A stretch of DNA of 64,000 nt from Morella rubra (lineage: Eukaryota > Streptophyta > Magnoliopsida > Fagales > Myricaceae): positions 20,828,080-20,892,079 of the forward strand of contig CM025849.1 in NCBI GenBank assembly GCA_003952965.2. Reading direction: 5' to 3'. Below are positions 36,915 to 48,989 of this stretch, piece by piece. A program made the position numbers and the translations under genes. The notes under the pieces are model-generated. The model was given only the letters and a program-made list of their open reading frames with translations, did no database searches and had not been told where the DNA came from. Position 1 is the first letter of the stretch. The number at the start of each line of letters is the position of its first letter.

Positions 36915-38133
36915 TTAAGATTTGAATGTATCTGCATATATATATATAATATCCCTCGAGTGGAATTTAGTTTTCTTCATTTGTAATTGTCTTTTGCAAT
37001 GATTAATTATTCTTTCTAGTCCTCAACCAGCTAGCCGTACCCTTTTGGCTTATTTACAAAAAATGGAATGGCATACCATCATATATTGTTCGTCTATATA
37101 ATTCAGGTTTAATTTCTAGGTTGGAACTGGACCGGCTCTCATGTAAGGAACTGCAATTGGCTACCCCGGATTGCATTGTCCTTTTTTTAAATTTCGAAGT
37201 TCTCGTTCTCATTTCTCACTGAGCTTGATCAAATTGAATCAAATTTCACAAATTCTAGATTCTCTGTAAGCTGTCACTGCAACAAAATTATTGCAGCAAA
37301 CGAATTCACATCTCTTCTTTTTTAGCACAAATTCTGGGGCCCCATTTTCTAATTGCATGCATTTGTGTACAACCCAAATACTCGGTATATTATAATAAGT
37401 TAATAACCTACTACTTGATTAGAGATCCAAAAACAAAAAGAGGAAAAACAAACGACTACTTGACTGATCAACTTAGATTGAATTAGAAATAGTGAGCAAT
37501 TAATCATAATAAAGGGAATTCAGGTATATATGAAGAAAAAGACATATTATAAATAGTGATTATTGGAGACCGAACTATAGCTTTTAATCTAAATGACAAC
37601 GACAATTATAATCACCATTAATTAGTGAGCCACCAGCGAATTTTTTTCTCTGTATTTAATCAAAATGATAACGATCTCAAAACTTTAATGCCCAAGAAAT
37701 TACAAATTGTTACATTCTAAACCGTTAATTTCCTTAATGTTTACCTAAAACAAATTAGCAAAAGACAAATAACCCTTTCAAAATCATAGCATGTCCAAAG
37801 TTCTCATGACCGTTGAGTACTCTCTCGCATGGCAGCGACGTGTAAGACACCCTCAATACTTGAGAAATAAAAGCCTCTCGAAACGCTTACAAAATTTATT
37901 ACACGTGTCCAAATGCCAGCCAGGACTGCCATAATATTTCCTACTGGCGCTATTGCATTTTTGCATGAGCTACAACGGTCACCTCCTCGCCAATCCTGCT
38001 ATATATATTCCTCACTTCCTCAGCTCTGATCTCACCCTCATTTCTCGTATTCTCAGTTCTCTCTGATCTCTATTTCAGACACATTGGCAGATATACTGGT
38101 AGTGCGGCGCTCATAATTTGAGGGCCTTGTGCA
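36915..38133. other. Intergenic, includes early nodulin-like promoter
   Basis: No gene. A TATA-like CTATATATATT lies at 37999-38009, about 125 bp before the next start codon; TTACACGTGTCC near 37900 contains a G-box/ABRE-like ACACGTGT core. Confidence 0.5.
37999..38009 (+). promoter_or_regulatory. TATA box of the early nodulin-like gene (putative)
   Basis: CTATATATATT about 125 bp upstream of the ATG at 38134, a normal spacing for a plant gene with a leader of about 90-100 bases. Confidence 0.5.
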
Positions 38134-38314
38134 ATGGGATTCAAGAGCTTTCTTGGGTTCCTCATGTTTGTGATATTCATGGGATTTCTTAACTCGTGTC
38201 AAGCTTACGAGTTCTTGGTCGGTGGCAAAGATGGCTGGGGGTTGAACCCTTCTGAGAACTACAATCACTGGGCTGAAAGAAATAGGTTTCAAATCAATGA
38301 TACTCTCCGTAAGC

Positions 38315-38350
<36 letters not shown>

Positions 38351-38919
38351 GTAGACATAAATGTACAGAAATCAATATTCGTTTTGTCCTGACAGTGATC
38401 ACTGGATTTTACAAATTGAGTTCTGGGTTTTGATTCTTCTCACATATTGGTGCAGTTTTCAAATATTACAAGAACGGATCTGATTCAGTCTTGGTCGTTA
38501 CAAAGGACAGTTACTATTCATGCAACACGACGAATCCTATACAGTCTTTGACAGATGGCACATCGATCTTCAAGTTCGATCGCTCAGGTCCATTTTTCTT
38601 CATCAGCGGGAGTGGAGACAACTGCCAGAAGGGTCAGAAACTCGTCGTGGTTGTCTTAGCCGTGCGAAACAAAACTCACCAAGCTCCTTCGCCGTCTCCT
38701 TCTCCGGAGCGCGAGCCACCTGTGTCGCCCGCCCCGACCCTTGACGGTACTCCTGCATCGCCTTCTCCTTCTCCGGAGCGCGAGCCACCTTTGTCGCCCG
38801 CCCCGACCCTTGACAGTACTCCTGCATCTGATGGGAAAAGTCAAACCTATGATCTACAGGATGTCAGGCACCGAATACTTTCAATCTGCTTTGTAGTATA
38901 TTTTTTCTGTTTGTTATGA
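38134..38919 (+). CDS. Early nodulin-like protein (ENODL, phytocyanin family)
   Basis: Cell-surface arabinogalactan-like phytocyanin, probably GPI-anchored. Two exons, 38134-38308 and 38456-38919, give 212 residues, as usual for the family with one intron at the conserved place (NDTL|LFKY). A signal peptide of about 24 residues is followed by YEFLVGGKDGW. The plastocyanin-like domain has the two disulfide Cys (YYSCNTTNPI, GDNCQKG) and KFDRSGPFFFISG. Early nodulin-like members generally lack a complete type-1 copper site, so no copper binding is predicted. A Pro/Ser/Ala-rich region contains a 23-residue unit repeated twice, a likely O-glycosylation domain, and the protein ends in a hydrophobic tail (ILSICFVVYFFCLL) fitting a GPI signal. 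The intron contains a CT run at 38320-38349. Confidence 0.92.
38689..38826 (+). repeat. Two tandem 69-bp coding units in the ENODL Pro-rich region
   Basis: 38689-38757 and 38758-38826 differ at only a few bases and encode near-identical 23-residue units containing SPSPEREPP(V/L)SPAPTLD. The high identity suggests a fairly recent duplication. Confidence 0.9.
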
Positions 38920-39129
38920 GTTCGTACCGTTTCAACCATATAAGCATGCACTATTGATACAACTTGCCGTGTCGATTGGGAACTGTACTGAACGTAATCA
39001 GTTGTTATCTGTTTATTTTATCTACCTGTATGTCTTTTTACCATATATTATTATAATATATTAGAGGTGATTTATATCTTTACTGAACAAAATAAAACTC
39101 CTACGTAGGAGATATATATATTTGTCATC

Positions 39130-41240
39130 TAAAAATGATGGCAACAGTGAGAAACAGAATTAGGAGAATATCTAGTTTATTACGTGATACTTGTATCTTA
39201 AGTATAGACGACATAAATTTAGAAAATGGTACGAAAGATTTCAAGGAAACAATGAAATCCAAAGATGCGAGTGAATGTCTTAAAGCAATGAATGATGAAA
39301 ACATAGATCTATGATCAGCGGCGGAACTAGGAATGCAATCGAAGGAGGGCAAACTCCTTAGGGAAAATGAAAAAAAAAAATTTTACTACGTAATGCAAAA
39401 AAATGTCATAAAAGTTAAAATATCAAAAATTAAGGACTAAAAACACTAAAAATATAAAATACACGTAAGTACTATTTGCTGATACTGAGAAGTGGCAATT
39501 GGATCCTACGGGACTGCATCTTCTGAAAACGTTGCAAAATAGCTTCGTTCTCTGAGAGACAACAAGAAACAAGTACTGCATTTCTATTATTCTTGAAAGA
39601 CAACAAGAGCAAAACGAAGCATATTGTAAAAAATAATTTCCATGTACTCGTTTTAGCTCCCCAAGCTCATTTAAATTACAAGGATCCAAAGTTCAAAAAG
39701 AATCCAAAGGATCCAAGGGCATAGAGCTACTTCCCACCCTCGCTATAACTGTCTTTTAGTATGATAGTTCTATTGAACACGAGTTTCTCAGGAGTGGAAT
39801 CTCTATCAACAACAAAATAACCTGGAATTGCAAGGAGAAAAAACATACTTGTCTTAGAAAACAAAAAACAAAAAACAAACAATAAACCAAAACATGACTC
39901 AAACAGAAGAAATATGGTGCAAGGTCTCAAAATGCAGAAGATAGAAGACATAGAAAAAGCTAAATGCATAAACCCCAATGAATGAGAAAATGTCAACTTG
40001 GTAAATGATAATGGAAAAAGAATTGGATCAAAAAGCTTAATTTTAACATCTCCACGCCAGCCCAAGAAGATCCATTAAAGAATCAGTGTTTTTATCCAGT
40101 TATATTAGGTAGCACAATTCAATCTCTTACGGGCAAAATGCACCTTTTAGTTCATATTTTATGTTGCCGAGAGGGGCGGGCCTGGTAAAAAAAAAAAACA
40201 TTAGGTGTAAAACTTTTTTTGGGGGGGAGTCAACCGGGGCGGTGGCCCCTATTCGCCCCCCTTACCTCTGCTAATGTCTATGATGGGTGAAAATGTATGT
40301 GGGAAATCATGTAAATCAAATGGAATAGTAAAGGAATTAGAAAATGTTGGACACCCAATATCAGACAAGATGCAAGTGACCACTATTTTAAGTAATTTGC
40401 CATTATCATGGGAACATATAGTCACCACACAGCTTACTCACATTGCAAAAGATGTTTTACTGGTCCTCTCTTTCGGTTTTAGAGGAAGAAAGAATGAAGA
40501 GGAGAAGACAAAAAAATGCATATAATAATTTAATCATTGTACAAACTTCACAAGCTCAAGTTGAACAAGTGCCAAAGAAGAATAAGTTTAAGAAGTTCAA
40601 TAAAAAGTGGCAGCAAAAGAAACCAAAAGGAGCCAAAAAGAAAGGAGCGTGTTTTAAATGTGTGAAGAAGGGACATTTTAAAATAGATTGTCCAAAGAAT
40701 TAAGATCGCAATAAATGAAAGAGATTGCAATGACAATCACATAAGTGATATTGCTAGCAGAACCAACATGAATCCATTCTTGGTGAATAGACTCAAGAGC
40801 AATAAGACACATTGCAGGGAATAAAGAGTTGTTTGTAGAAATGAAGAGAAGCAAGTTGGCGAATATAAAGTCTACATGGGCAAAAACACATTATGATATA
40901 GTAGGTGAAGGTATATGTAAGTTTGTACATAATGGAACTACTATAACTCCAAGGGATGCCCTTTATATACCACATATCGGTAGAAATTTTGTATCTGTTT
41001 CTGTAGTAGATGAAAGAAGATACGAGGTTGGTTAAAATCTGGCTATGTATATATTAAAAAGGGTATTGTACTACTTAAGAGATCTAAAGTAGAGAATATG
41101 TACTATCTATCATATAAATAAAACTTCCTTTCTAGTTATTTGAATATGTTGGATGATAACAATTCGTATCTGTGACATTTACGTTTAGGACACATAAATA
41201 AGAATAATTAAAAGCCCCATTACAAGTTGTACAAAAATGC
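39130..41240 (+). pseudogene. Ty1/copia gag and pre-integrase remnant, split by a hAT element
   Basis: Plus-strand gag-like sequence runs up to 39315 and resumes at 40277: KELENVGHPISDKMQVTTIL, LPLSWEHIVTTQLTHIAK, then a basic stretch and the zinc knuckle CFKCVKKGHFKIDCPKN (40650-40702). 40829-41035 continues with GTTITPRDALYIPHIGRNFVSV, and about 41180 reads a HLRLGHINKNN pre-integrase box. Stops and frameshifts occur throughout; integrase and reverse transcriptase are missing. A different copia lineage from the 14926-19557 element, judging by sequence. Confidence 0.8.
39316..40276. mobile_element. Non-autonomous hAT element nested in copia gag
   Basis: Begins CAGCGGCGGAACTAGG and ends TTACCTCTGCTAATG, giving short imperfect inverted termini (CAGCGGCGGAACTAGG / CATTAGCAGAGGTAAGG). 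It is flanked by the exact 8-bp duplication TCTATGAT (39308-39315 and 40277-40284), diagnostic for hAT. About 961 bp, no transposase recognised. Removing it with one duplication copy joins the gag sequence. Confidence 0.85.
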
Positions 41241-41571
41241 TAAGTGGTGGCATTCTACATCAAAGGTGATGTAGTTTCATGTATTGGCTTTTATTGCTGC
41301 ATCTAGTTTCAAGAAAAAAAAAAAAAAAGTTATTCTATTTTTTCCAAGATTTTGGATGGCAATTATTTGATCCTACACAATTCTGATTTTATGTTCTCAG
41401 GTTTCGGGAGTACTATTTCTGGATTTCCAGATGTTGAGAGCGTAATTTTATTTTGTAACAGAGTTATTTGGAATTTATCATGAAAAACCAACTAAGGGTA
41501 TTTTTGTCCATTTTATTATTTCTAGAAGAAATAGAAGATAGGCTGGAATTTGGGGGTTCTACGGGAAATAG

Positions 41572-43602
41572 CACTACAAGAGATTTTCCCTTTAACTACG
41601 AATTTATCAGCAACGAAATTAATTTCGTAGTTAAAACTGTATTTTTACAATATAAATATTGTTTCGTCGCTATAGACTTAATTAGCGACAATTTTATCAA
41701 CGACTACTCAATTTTATCGCTAAAGGACAGTTTTAGCGACGGCTTTATTAGCGACTATTCAATTTTGTTGCTAAGAATACTTTTTTTGCGACAAATAATA
41801 TATTTGTCGCGCTAAAAGTGTTATCGTGACAAAACAATTGTGTCGCTAAAATAGGTCTCGATAGGAGCTGAAATTTTCAGCATCACACGCGCGGCCTTGC
41901 GCGCGGGACCCGCGCGCAGGGGCGCTGGAAAATGGTTTATTATGATATTAAAAAAATTAAAACATATAATTCAAAAAATACGTAGAAAATGGTTTCATAA
42001 ATATAAAAATTAAAAAAATAGATAAAATATCAACTAATTTTTTACTTTATCTATTTTTATAATTTTTATAATATAGAAAAATGGTTCATATTTTATCCAT
42101 TTTTATAATTTTTTATATTTATGAAACTATTTTCTACTTATTTTTTGAATTATATATTTTCTGATTTTTTATAAAATTATTTTTTGAATACCATAATAAC
42201 TATAAATTAAAAGATACTATAGAAAGGTATTTTCGTTGGTTCGTCAAGTAATAATTAATTGATGTTTCTTCATCAAGCTTCCAGATAATTCCATTTACTT
42301 TGACGGCTGAGATATCTTCTCACCTCACATTTGATCTCCACCGTTGCTAGTCATTTAACCCTAACGCCTCTCATCTTCATCACAATACTCTTCTTCTTTT
42401 CTCTGTCTTGCACAGCGGCTACGACAACTGCACAATTCTTTTTTCTCCTCACACAGCTGCTGCGAAAACTACAAAAATCTTCATATATTCTCTTCGTTTT
42501 GTGATTTTTTCGATAGATCTATCTATAAAAGACAGCTAACACTATCTGAGATTTAATTTTTTTTTCTCACTCATTTTTTTCGCTTATGCAGGTGACCTGA
42601 AAAGCGAATATGAGCCTTTTTTCTCTCATGGATGAGAGCAATCGCCTTAAAGCCTCTATTTCTCCCACCTAGTCGGCAGCTAACTACATAAAAATATGCT
42701 CAGTAGGTTGGTCTTGTAATTATTCTTAATACTATTTGAGTCAGTTTGTCAGAATCTAGTTGTTTTTATTTCTTTTCTGATTATTAATGATTTTTATTTT
42801 GTAGTTTATGTATTGAATGGACTGTACAATCTGGTTTAAGAAAGTTCAAGTCGAAAAGGAAAAGGAATGAGAGGATTAATTTACGGGGGAAGAGACCACT
42901 TTCGTTAGTGAAGATATTTGGAGAAAGTTTTCAGCGCACAATGTTCTTGCTTTTTCGCTTTTGTAAAGATCTGGTTTGTTAATATTTGTAGTCTTGTATT
43001 TTGTAAAGCACTCTGTACAAACACTTATTCAAATTCAAATTTACCATAGTTTGTTAAACCTTAGTTTGTTTGCGAATTCAAATTCGAAGTTTATGTGGAA
43101 CTTTAATCTGTTTGCGAATTCAAATTCGAAGTTTATGTGGTTGTATCTAGACACCAGCGACCCAATCTATTTTAAAGGACCACATGCAGTTGCTGCTGGA
43201 TCCGTTCATCGACAGAAAAAAATAGTAGCCACAAACGTCTTGCAACAACATAAAACCATGTCGTTAAAATGCAGGACCTATAATCATGGGCATTACCAAC
43301 GGTTTAGGCTCAGATATGCGACGAATTAAATTTGTTGCTCTAAATTTTCTGCGACAGAAATAGAACCAGAGAGAGAGGTAACAGCGACAGAATGGGGTGC
43401 ACTTTCGCGACTTCAGTATTCGTTGCTATTACCAAGTAAAAAGCGACTGACAGTAAAATATGTTGCTAGATACATATAGTGACGACGTAAAAGCGACAGG
43501 ACTCCGACGGTTTTATAATTGTCACCTGTAAGTTGCAGCGACAATAAATCGAGTTTTAGCGACATCCACGTAGCGCCGTTATACACCGATTTTCTTGTAG
43601 TG
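41572..43602. mobile_element. Non-autonomous CACTA transposon with TAG target duplication
   Basis: Starts CACTACAAGAGATTTTC and ends ATTTTCTTGTAGTG, the inverted CACTA termini, flanked by TAG on both sides (41569-41571 and 43603-43605), the 3-bp duplication of this superfamily. The terminal 250-300 bp at both ends are full of TAGCGACAA / TTGTCGCTA-type subterminal repeats. The interior (about 42240-43320) looks like leader and intron sequence from a host gene but encodes nothing I recognise. 2031 bp, no transposase. Confidence 0.9.
43067..43140 (+). repeat. 32-bp direct repeat inside the CACTA element
   Basis: TGTTTGCGAATTCAAATTCG followed by AAGTTTATGTGG occurs at 43067-43098 and again at 43109-43140, unchanged. 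Confidence 0.85.
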
Positions 43603-43605
43603 TAG

Positions 43606-44808
43606 CTATAACAGAAGTTGTTTTCAATAGAAATGCTAGACGCATTAACTCCTCCTAAGATTTGCGTATTCAAAAGAGAGAAGCTCCAAGAAATCAAATG
43701 GCTTCTTTGTCTTTATTCTTGCTGTTTGTTTGATGATCTTTGTGAAGGCCACCATTGTTGAATGTGAGAAGCTTTATGAGATTATCGAAATGATCACCGA
43801 TTCCTCAAAATCCACTTGAATGGTTGAAGATTTAGAGGTTTTGAATGTTGATAGCTGAAGGTTTCAGCCATAGCTATTGACTGCACAAGGTTTGTGCGTG
43901 GAGATCAAGAACTGTTCGGAATCAAGGTTTTCCAAGTGGATGTAAAGGTTCTACATCCCTACAAGTTGCAAATTCGGTTTACCGTAAATCAAGTTAGATT
44001 TAGAGTATTTTTGATAGGCTAAGTTAGTCGTTTCAATAGATCACTTTGTAATTGGTTGGAAACTAGTGGATTTGAACATCCTATGGGCCCGGAGAGTTTT
44101 TCTCCTTAAGGACGTTCCTTAGGGAGTTTCCTCTTCGTAACTATTCTCGGTGTTACGATTTTGTTTATTGTTCTTGATTAGTTTTCATTATTTTCTTACC
44201 AACCAAGATTTTTCTTTGTGTCGAGAGTTTGAATTCTTGTGATTTGACGATTTTTGTACAAAGAACGTTCAGGGATCTGAAGTTGGTAAGTTGCTAATTA
44301 GATTTGGGTATTTGGTAAGTTGTTATATTGATTGTTAATCAATTTCATATTTAAATTTGTAAAATTCGCATTCTGCAAGTCAAGTTTCTTTGGAGTTACT
44401 TGCAGTGAGTTAAGAATTGTTCTGTTTACAAATTGCTTTTACTGTTCTGCACTGATTTGTACTCATGTTTTCTGGTCTTTGTTGAATCTTTGCATATTGA
44501 AAACAGTGTAGTTGGTTTGATTTTTCATAGGATAGGCTATAGATTTAAAAAGATATTTGAGAATTTTTAAATATACCTATTCATCCCTCTCTAGGTATTT
44601 TGTACGTAGGTTGGGTCTAAATTAGGTTTTTCATATTTTTTCCCAGATCTTCTTCAAGGGCTAAATATTCTACATGATTCTTGGCGAGACAAATAAATAC
44701 TCTTTATTTTTTTTTTCCTTCCATTTTTTGAGGGCCACAGGGATTCTTTTCAGGAATAAAATCTGTGCCCATAGCTTCTCCAAACCCATATATGGGGGAG
44801 GAAATTTA
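43606..44808. other. Retroelement-like non-coding sequence
   Basis: Host sequence continuing beyond the CACTA insertion. 43990-44220 (GGAGAGTTTTTCTCCTTAAGG, CGTAACTATTCTCGGTGTTACG) has the look of a plant LTR/leader, but no partner LTR is seen. No gene. Confidence 0.35.
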
Positions 44809-44809
44809 G

Positions 44810-45322
44810 GCTTAAATGCACCACATACCCCTATGGTATTTTTATTTTGCAAAAATGTCCCTGAGGTAAAAAAAAAAAAAAGTTAGTTTTATGTCCCTGA
44901 GGTAACTTTTTGATTTAAAATATGCCTCTCCGTCTAACTCCGTTTAAAAACTTAACGGTACTAGGTGACATGACACATCTCCCACACGTCTACACTATTT
45001 AAAAAATGCCACGTGTCAATGGGGCCCACAATCTCCAGGTCAAATGCCAAGTAGACGCCATGCTAGCATCTCTTTTCCATGTAATTTTTTTAAAAAAAAA
45101 GTAATAAAAAAATAAGAGAAACGGCGCCGTTCTTGTTTTAGCTAAAAAATTCCCAACGTCCCCTTCTCCCCCATTTCCCTCTGTATATTTTGTTCCTGTA
45201 ACCCTAACTTAACATTTCTCCCAAATTTTGACTTCCCACCACCTGAATTCGTTCAAACACTGACGTCAAAAGCTACTTGTGTCTTTCGTTCAATCAACCC
45301 ATATTTCCCTCCCCAAGGATTA
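44810..45322 (+). repeat. MULE left terminal inverted repeat
   Basis: About 513 bp. Its inner end includes a mirrored copy of the first codons of the GRF gene (TCTTTCGTTCAATCAACCCA against the right-hand TCTTTCATTCGATCAACCCA), showing that the repeat reaches into the gene start. Confidence 0.85.
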
Positions 45323-46659
45323 TGTCCTCAGATTCGGGGACAGTCAATTTTTCTATATTTGTTTATTAGTTTTCAGTTTTTCTAGTACTACAGCAATGGT
45401 GGCAAATGATCTAGATTACCGCATTGATGCACGTGGAAGAAGTTACTTTTGAAATAGTTTATTATGAGAAGTTACTTTCCAGATTTTTATGGTGGCATAT
45501 GTGCTTCCAGATTTTTCCTTTCTTTTGAAATGTTTTATTATGAGAAGTTACTTTCCATTTCTTTGGTACGCATTGATGCACGTGGAAGAATTTTGGCAAT
45601 GTTAGTGATAGCTTTCTTAGGAACTCGCATCAGATAAAGTAGTTGGATTTGAAAATATACTGGTTTCCTTTGTTTTCGTGGGAAAGGCAACCGAGTGAAG
45701 GGAATGCAGACCATTGCTAGATGAAAATATGTAAAATTATAATTATGATGTGTAATATTGCTAGATGAAAGCATGTCAAATTGTAATTCTAATGTGCATC
45801 TTTGTGGGTTTAAACATTGCATGATTTGTTGATGTAACTGACTTACTACTATTTTCATGCATGCAGCAAGCCCGAGGGACTATTAATGGAGATCATCCAA
45901 AACGGGTTACAAGTAGGCGTGCTAAAGGCGTCGAGAGAGCACGAGCTACTCAATGAGTAGTTTTTTGGAAGTGCTGTAATGTTGGTCTTTATAGTCTTTT
46001 GGAAGTGATGTAATTAATAGTCTCCACAGTTTTTTGGAAGAGTTGTAATGTTGATCTTTACAGTCTTTTGGAAATAATGTAATTAATGGTCCTTGCAATT
46101 TGGTACATGTGTTGTAATATTGTTTGAATAGTTTTTTTGTGGGTACTTGGGTAGGGATGTTTAGCAGCTTGTTGTAAGCATTTTGGCCGTGTCTGTCATA
46201 TACTTAAATGGAAAGTTAGATTTGTATATGAATGGCCTCATTTTCAGTTCTGACCCGTGGCATGAATGGTCACATTGATCAGTTCTGTTAGTTTAGTAGT
46301 TGAGTTTTGGTTTACAGGGAATTAATGTGATGAAAAACATTACATGGAGCTGTTTTGCCATTGAAAATTTGTCATACATTTAATTCTGCCATTGAAAATT
46401 CACCATACATAAACATAGAGATTGCATTCGCAAACTAAATAAATTGTTTTGCCATACATAGTCACAAAACATTACAAATAGACCATTGAAAGTACAACCT
46501 TAAACCCATTAAGTTGTCATGCTTGTCCATTGTCACAAAATACAAAGAAGGCATGGTCCTAGAACCTACAATGACCATATACACTTTATCCTATTAAACA
46601 GACCCATTCACGAATGACCACAGCTTATACATGCATAAACACATTCCAATAGTTATTAC

Positions 46660-48530
46660 CTATGACCCAACCAAATAACATGTCATGCGCTTCTCCTTCT
46701 CTTTATGTTTGTGTGCTTCATTTTCCAATTTCTTCATCTTCTTGAGCATTAGAGGTAAAACCTGCATTTCGCGTAAACAAGTTGGCGGATTAATCCATTG
46801 GAAGAAGTTGCAACCTAACTGCCTCTTTTGAAAAAAATAATACTGCCAAGCATCAGAATAATTTCTACACAATTCGTTCAATTAAAAGACACAACATCCT
46901 TAACCTTACATCATAATATATGAAACAAATATGCAAATCTACACAATGTGCAAATATGATCTTGAAAATGCGAAGCAATCCATTATGTAATCTGTAGCCT
47001 TGGATGGAGAGGATATGACATGCACGTTCTGCTTATATTATCTGGCTGGGTTTTCAAAATACCACCATCATCAATGAAATTCCCAAGAATTCAAATTGGA
47101 CATCTATTATGTTCTAAGGAATTCAAATTACTCTCTTGAAACTTTAAAGAAAAACTAAAATTTGTACCCATCACGGCATCAATTACTGAGATGTGCAGGT
47201 GCTTCGTGCTAAAGGATTCTTATCTATATGTTAAAGATATTACTGATTGTTTGCCTAGAAAAATCCCATAATTTGGTACGCCTTATGAATTTGCTTGCGT
47301 ATACATTTTGAGTTCTTTTTTGTAGTATATATTCAATTCATTCAAAAGTGTGTTGTATGTATATTTCAAAGCCCTGTAATCATCATCGGCATTCTTTGGT
47401 ACTTAATAATTATTTTTTGTAGTCGAAAAAGCTATTGCCACTTTGCACATGCATCCTAAGATGTTACCACCAAAATAATAAGATGCCTTTTAAGAGTTTT
47501 AAGACTGCAGAAACAAAAGGGAACAAGATATAAGCTAAGTTTTTGTCCATCATGCATAAGGCCGTCTAAACTAGAATTCTTTATATCTAGTATGTATAGT
47601 CAGCGACTTCTAATGTCAAATACGAGACTGGCTGGCTGGCAGCTAAAGCAGTATTCTATAGAGAGCTGGATTTATACAGTAAGGAATGAACGATGAACTA
47701 TATTTCTCTTCCCTTTTTGGCGATAATTGAAGTCTATTTCATGATCATTGTGTTTTTTCACACTATTTCAAGACTACTCTGCTGCATACTTAGTAGTTAT
47801 GCACTAAAAGTTTTTTTTTTTTTTTTTTCTCCAGAAGAGAGAAATTAGTACTTTCAATTGCTATCTGCTGATTCAATTATAATGAACATTTTGGCACAAC
47901 ATTATCTTTCACCAACCAATAATTTTGTCCATTTCCGGATTTTCCTCCTCTCTTTTTTTCTTTTCCTCCTGTGAAAGTGATTGCCATGTTTCCATACGTA
48001 TCTTAGACCAATAAAAGACCTCAGTATCCACTGCAACTCTATGTAACCATCGAACTCAACTGGCCATCTATTGTTTAGAAGTCTAATTTTACCACTCACT
48101 TGTATTTCTCCACACTTCATTATAATCATCAAGCACATGCACCTTGTACTGAGATGTCAATTTATCGAAGTAATTGTAAAATGCTTCATTAGTGGCCACA
48201 TACAGATTCCTCCAACATACAGCTACCAAATTTCAATCCAGGGCTAGGTGCACTGAGAATTATTTGCCAAACCAAATCCCAAAACAGAGTAAGAGATGAG
48301 AGCTTACAAAATTGCCGCTGAACACGGGACAACCATAAAATCGGCGTCCCGTTAATATCTGTCAGGGAAGTTCTCAGGCGTGTAGGATGATCACAGCCAC
48401 AGATCACACCGTCGGGGTTGTTGAAGACAACTCCGCGTTTGGAGACTCCAGATTGGCGGGAGAAGGATTGCGAATTTGAGTATATAGTGTTTGGAGAGGG
48501 AAATGTGGGTTGATCGAATGAAAGACGCAA
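46660..48530 (-). CDS. GRF-type zinc-finger protein carried by the MULE (one frame break)
   Basis: Two minus-strand exons, 48530-48308 and 46818-46660, separated by an intron of about 1.5 kb with a GTAAGC donor and a GGCAG acceptor. Exon 1 reads MRLSFDQPTFPSPNTIYS, then VICGCDHPTRLRTSLTDIN; a one-base shift near 48350 brings GRRFYGCPVFSGNF into frame. Exon 2 continues LGCNFFQWINPPTC and ends in a Lys/Glu-rich coiled coil (LMLKKMKKLENEAHKHKEKE). Together these give the GRF zinc finger pattern CxC...TSxT...GRRFYGC...GCxFFxW. GRF fingers bind single-stranded nucleic acid in other proteins; the role here is unknown. The first codons lie in the right terminal repeat, so transcription is probably driven by it. 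Captured host gene or a MULE accessory gene. Confidence 0.65.
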
Positions 48531-48979
48531 GTAGCCTGTGATATTGGTGCTTGAACGAATTCAGGTGGTGGGGAAAAAATTTGGGAGAAATGTTAGGTTA
48601 GGGTTACAGAAACAAAATATGCAGAGGGAAATGGGGGAGAATGGGACGTTGGGAGTTTTTTTAGCTAAAACAAGAACGGCGCCGTTACTCTTATTTTTTT
48701 ATTACTGATTTTTTTTTTAAAGTTTGGAAAAGAGATGCTGGCATGGCTACTTGGCATCTAACCTAGAGATTGTGGGCCCATTGACACGCATTTTTTAATG
48801 GTGCATACATGTGGGAGACGTGCCACGTCACCTAGTACTGTTAAATTTTTAAATGGAGTCAGACGGAGGGGCATATTTTAAATTGAAAGGTTACCTTTGG
48901 GTATAAAACCAACTTTTTTTTACCTCAATGACATTTTTGCAAAATAAAAATACCACAGGGATATGTAGTGCATTTAAGC
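48487..48979 (-). repeat. MULE right terminal inverted repeat
   Basis: About 490 bp, diverged from the left copy by scattered substitutions and small indels; contains the GRF gene start at its inner edge. Confidence 0.85.
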
Positions 48980-48989
48980 AGGAAATTTA

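Larger units (their letters stand above)
44809..48979. mobile_element. Mutator-like element (MULE) with ~500-bp terminal inverted repeats
   Basis: The left terminal repeat 44810-45322 and right repeat 48487-48979 are inverted copies (both begin GCTTAAATGCAC(C/T)ACATA and both contain AACGGCGCCGTT, then TAGCTAAAACAAGAACGG or its complement). The element is flanked by AGGAAATTTA at 44799-44808 and 48980-48989, a 9-10 bp duplication as expected for Mutator. No mudrA-type transposase is visible. Instead a GRF zinc-finger gene runs inward from the right repeat. 45323-46659 and the 46819-48307 intron hold no other recognised gene. Confidence 0.88.

Noticed and set aside
38603..38844. Minus-strand Arg-rich frames over the ENODL exon
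   Set aside because: Antisense of the Pro/Ser repeat; no independent support.
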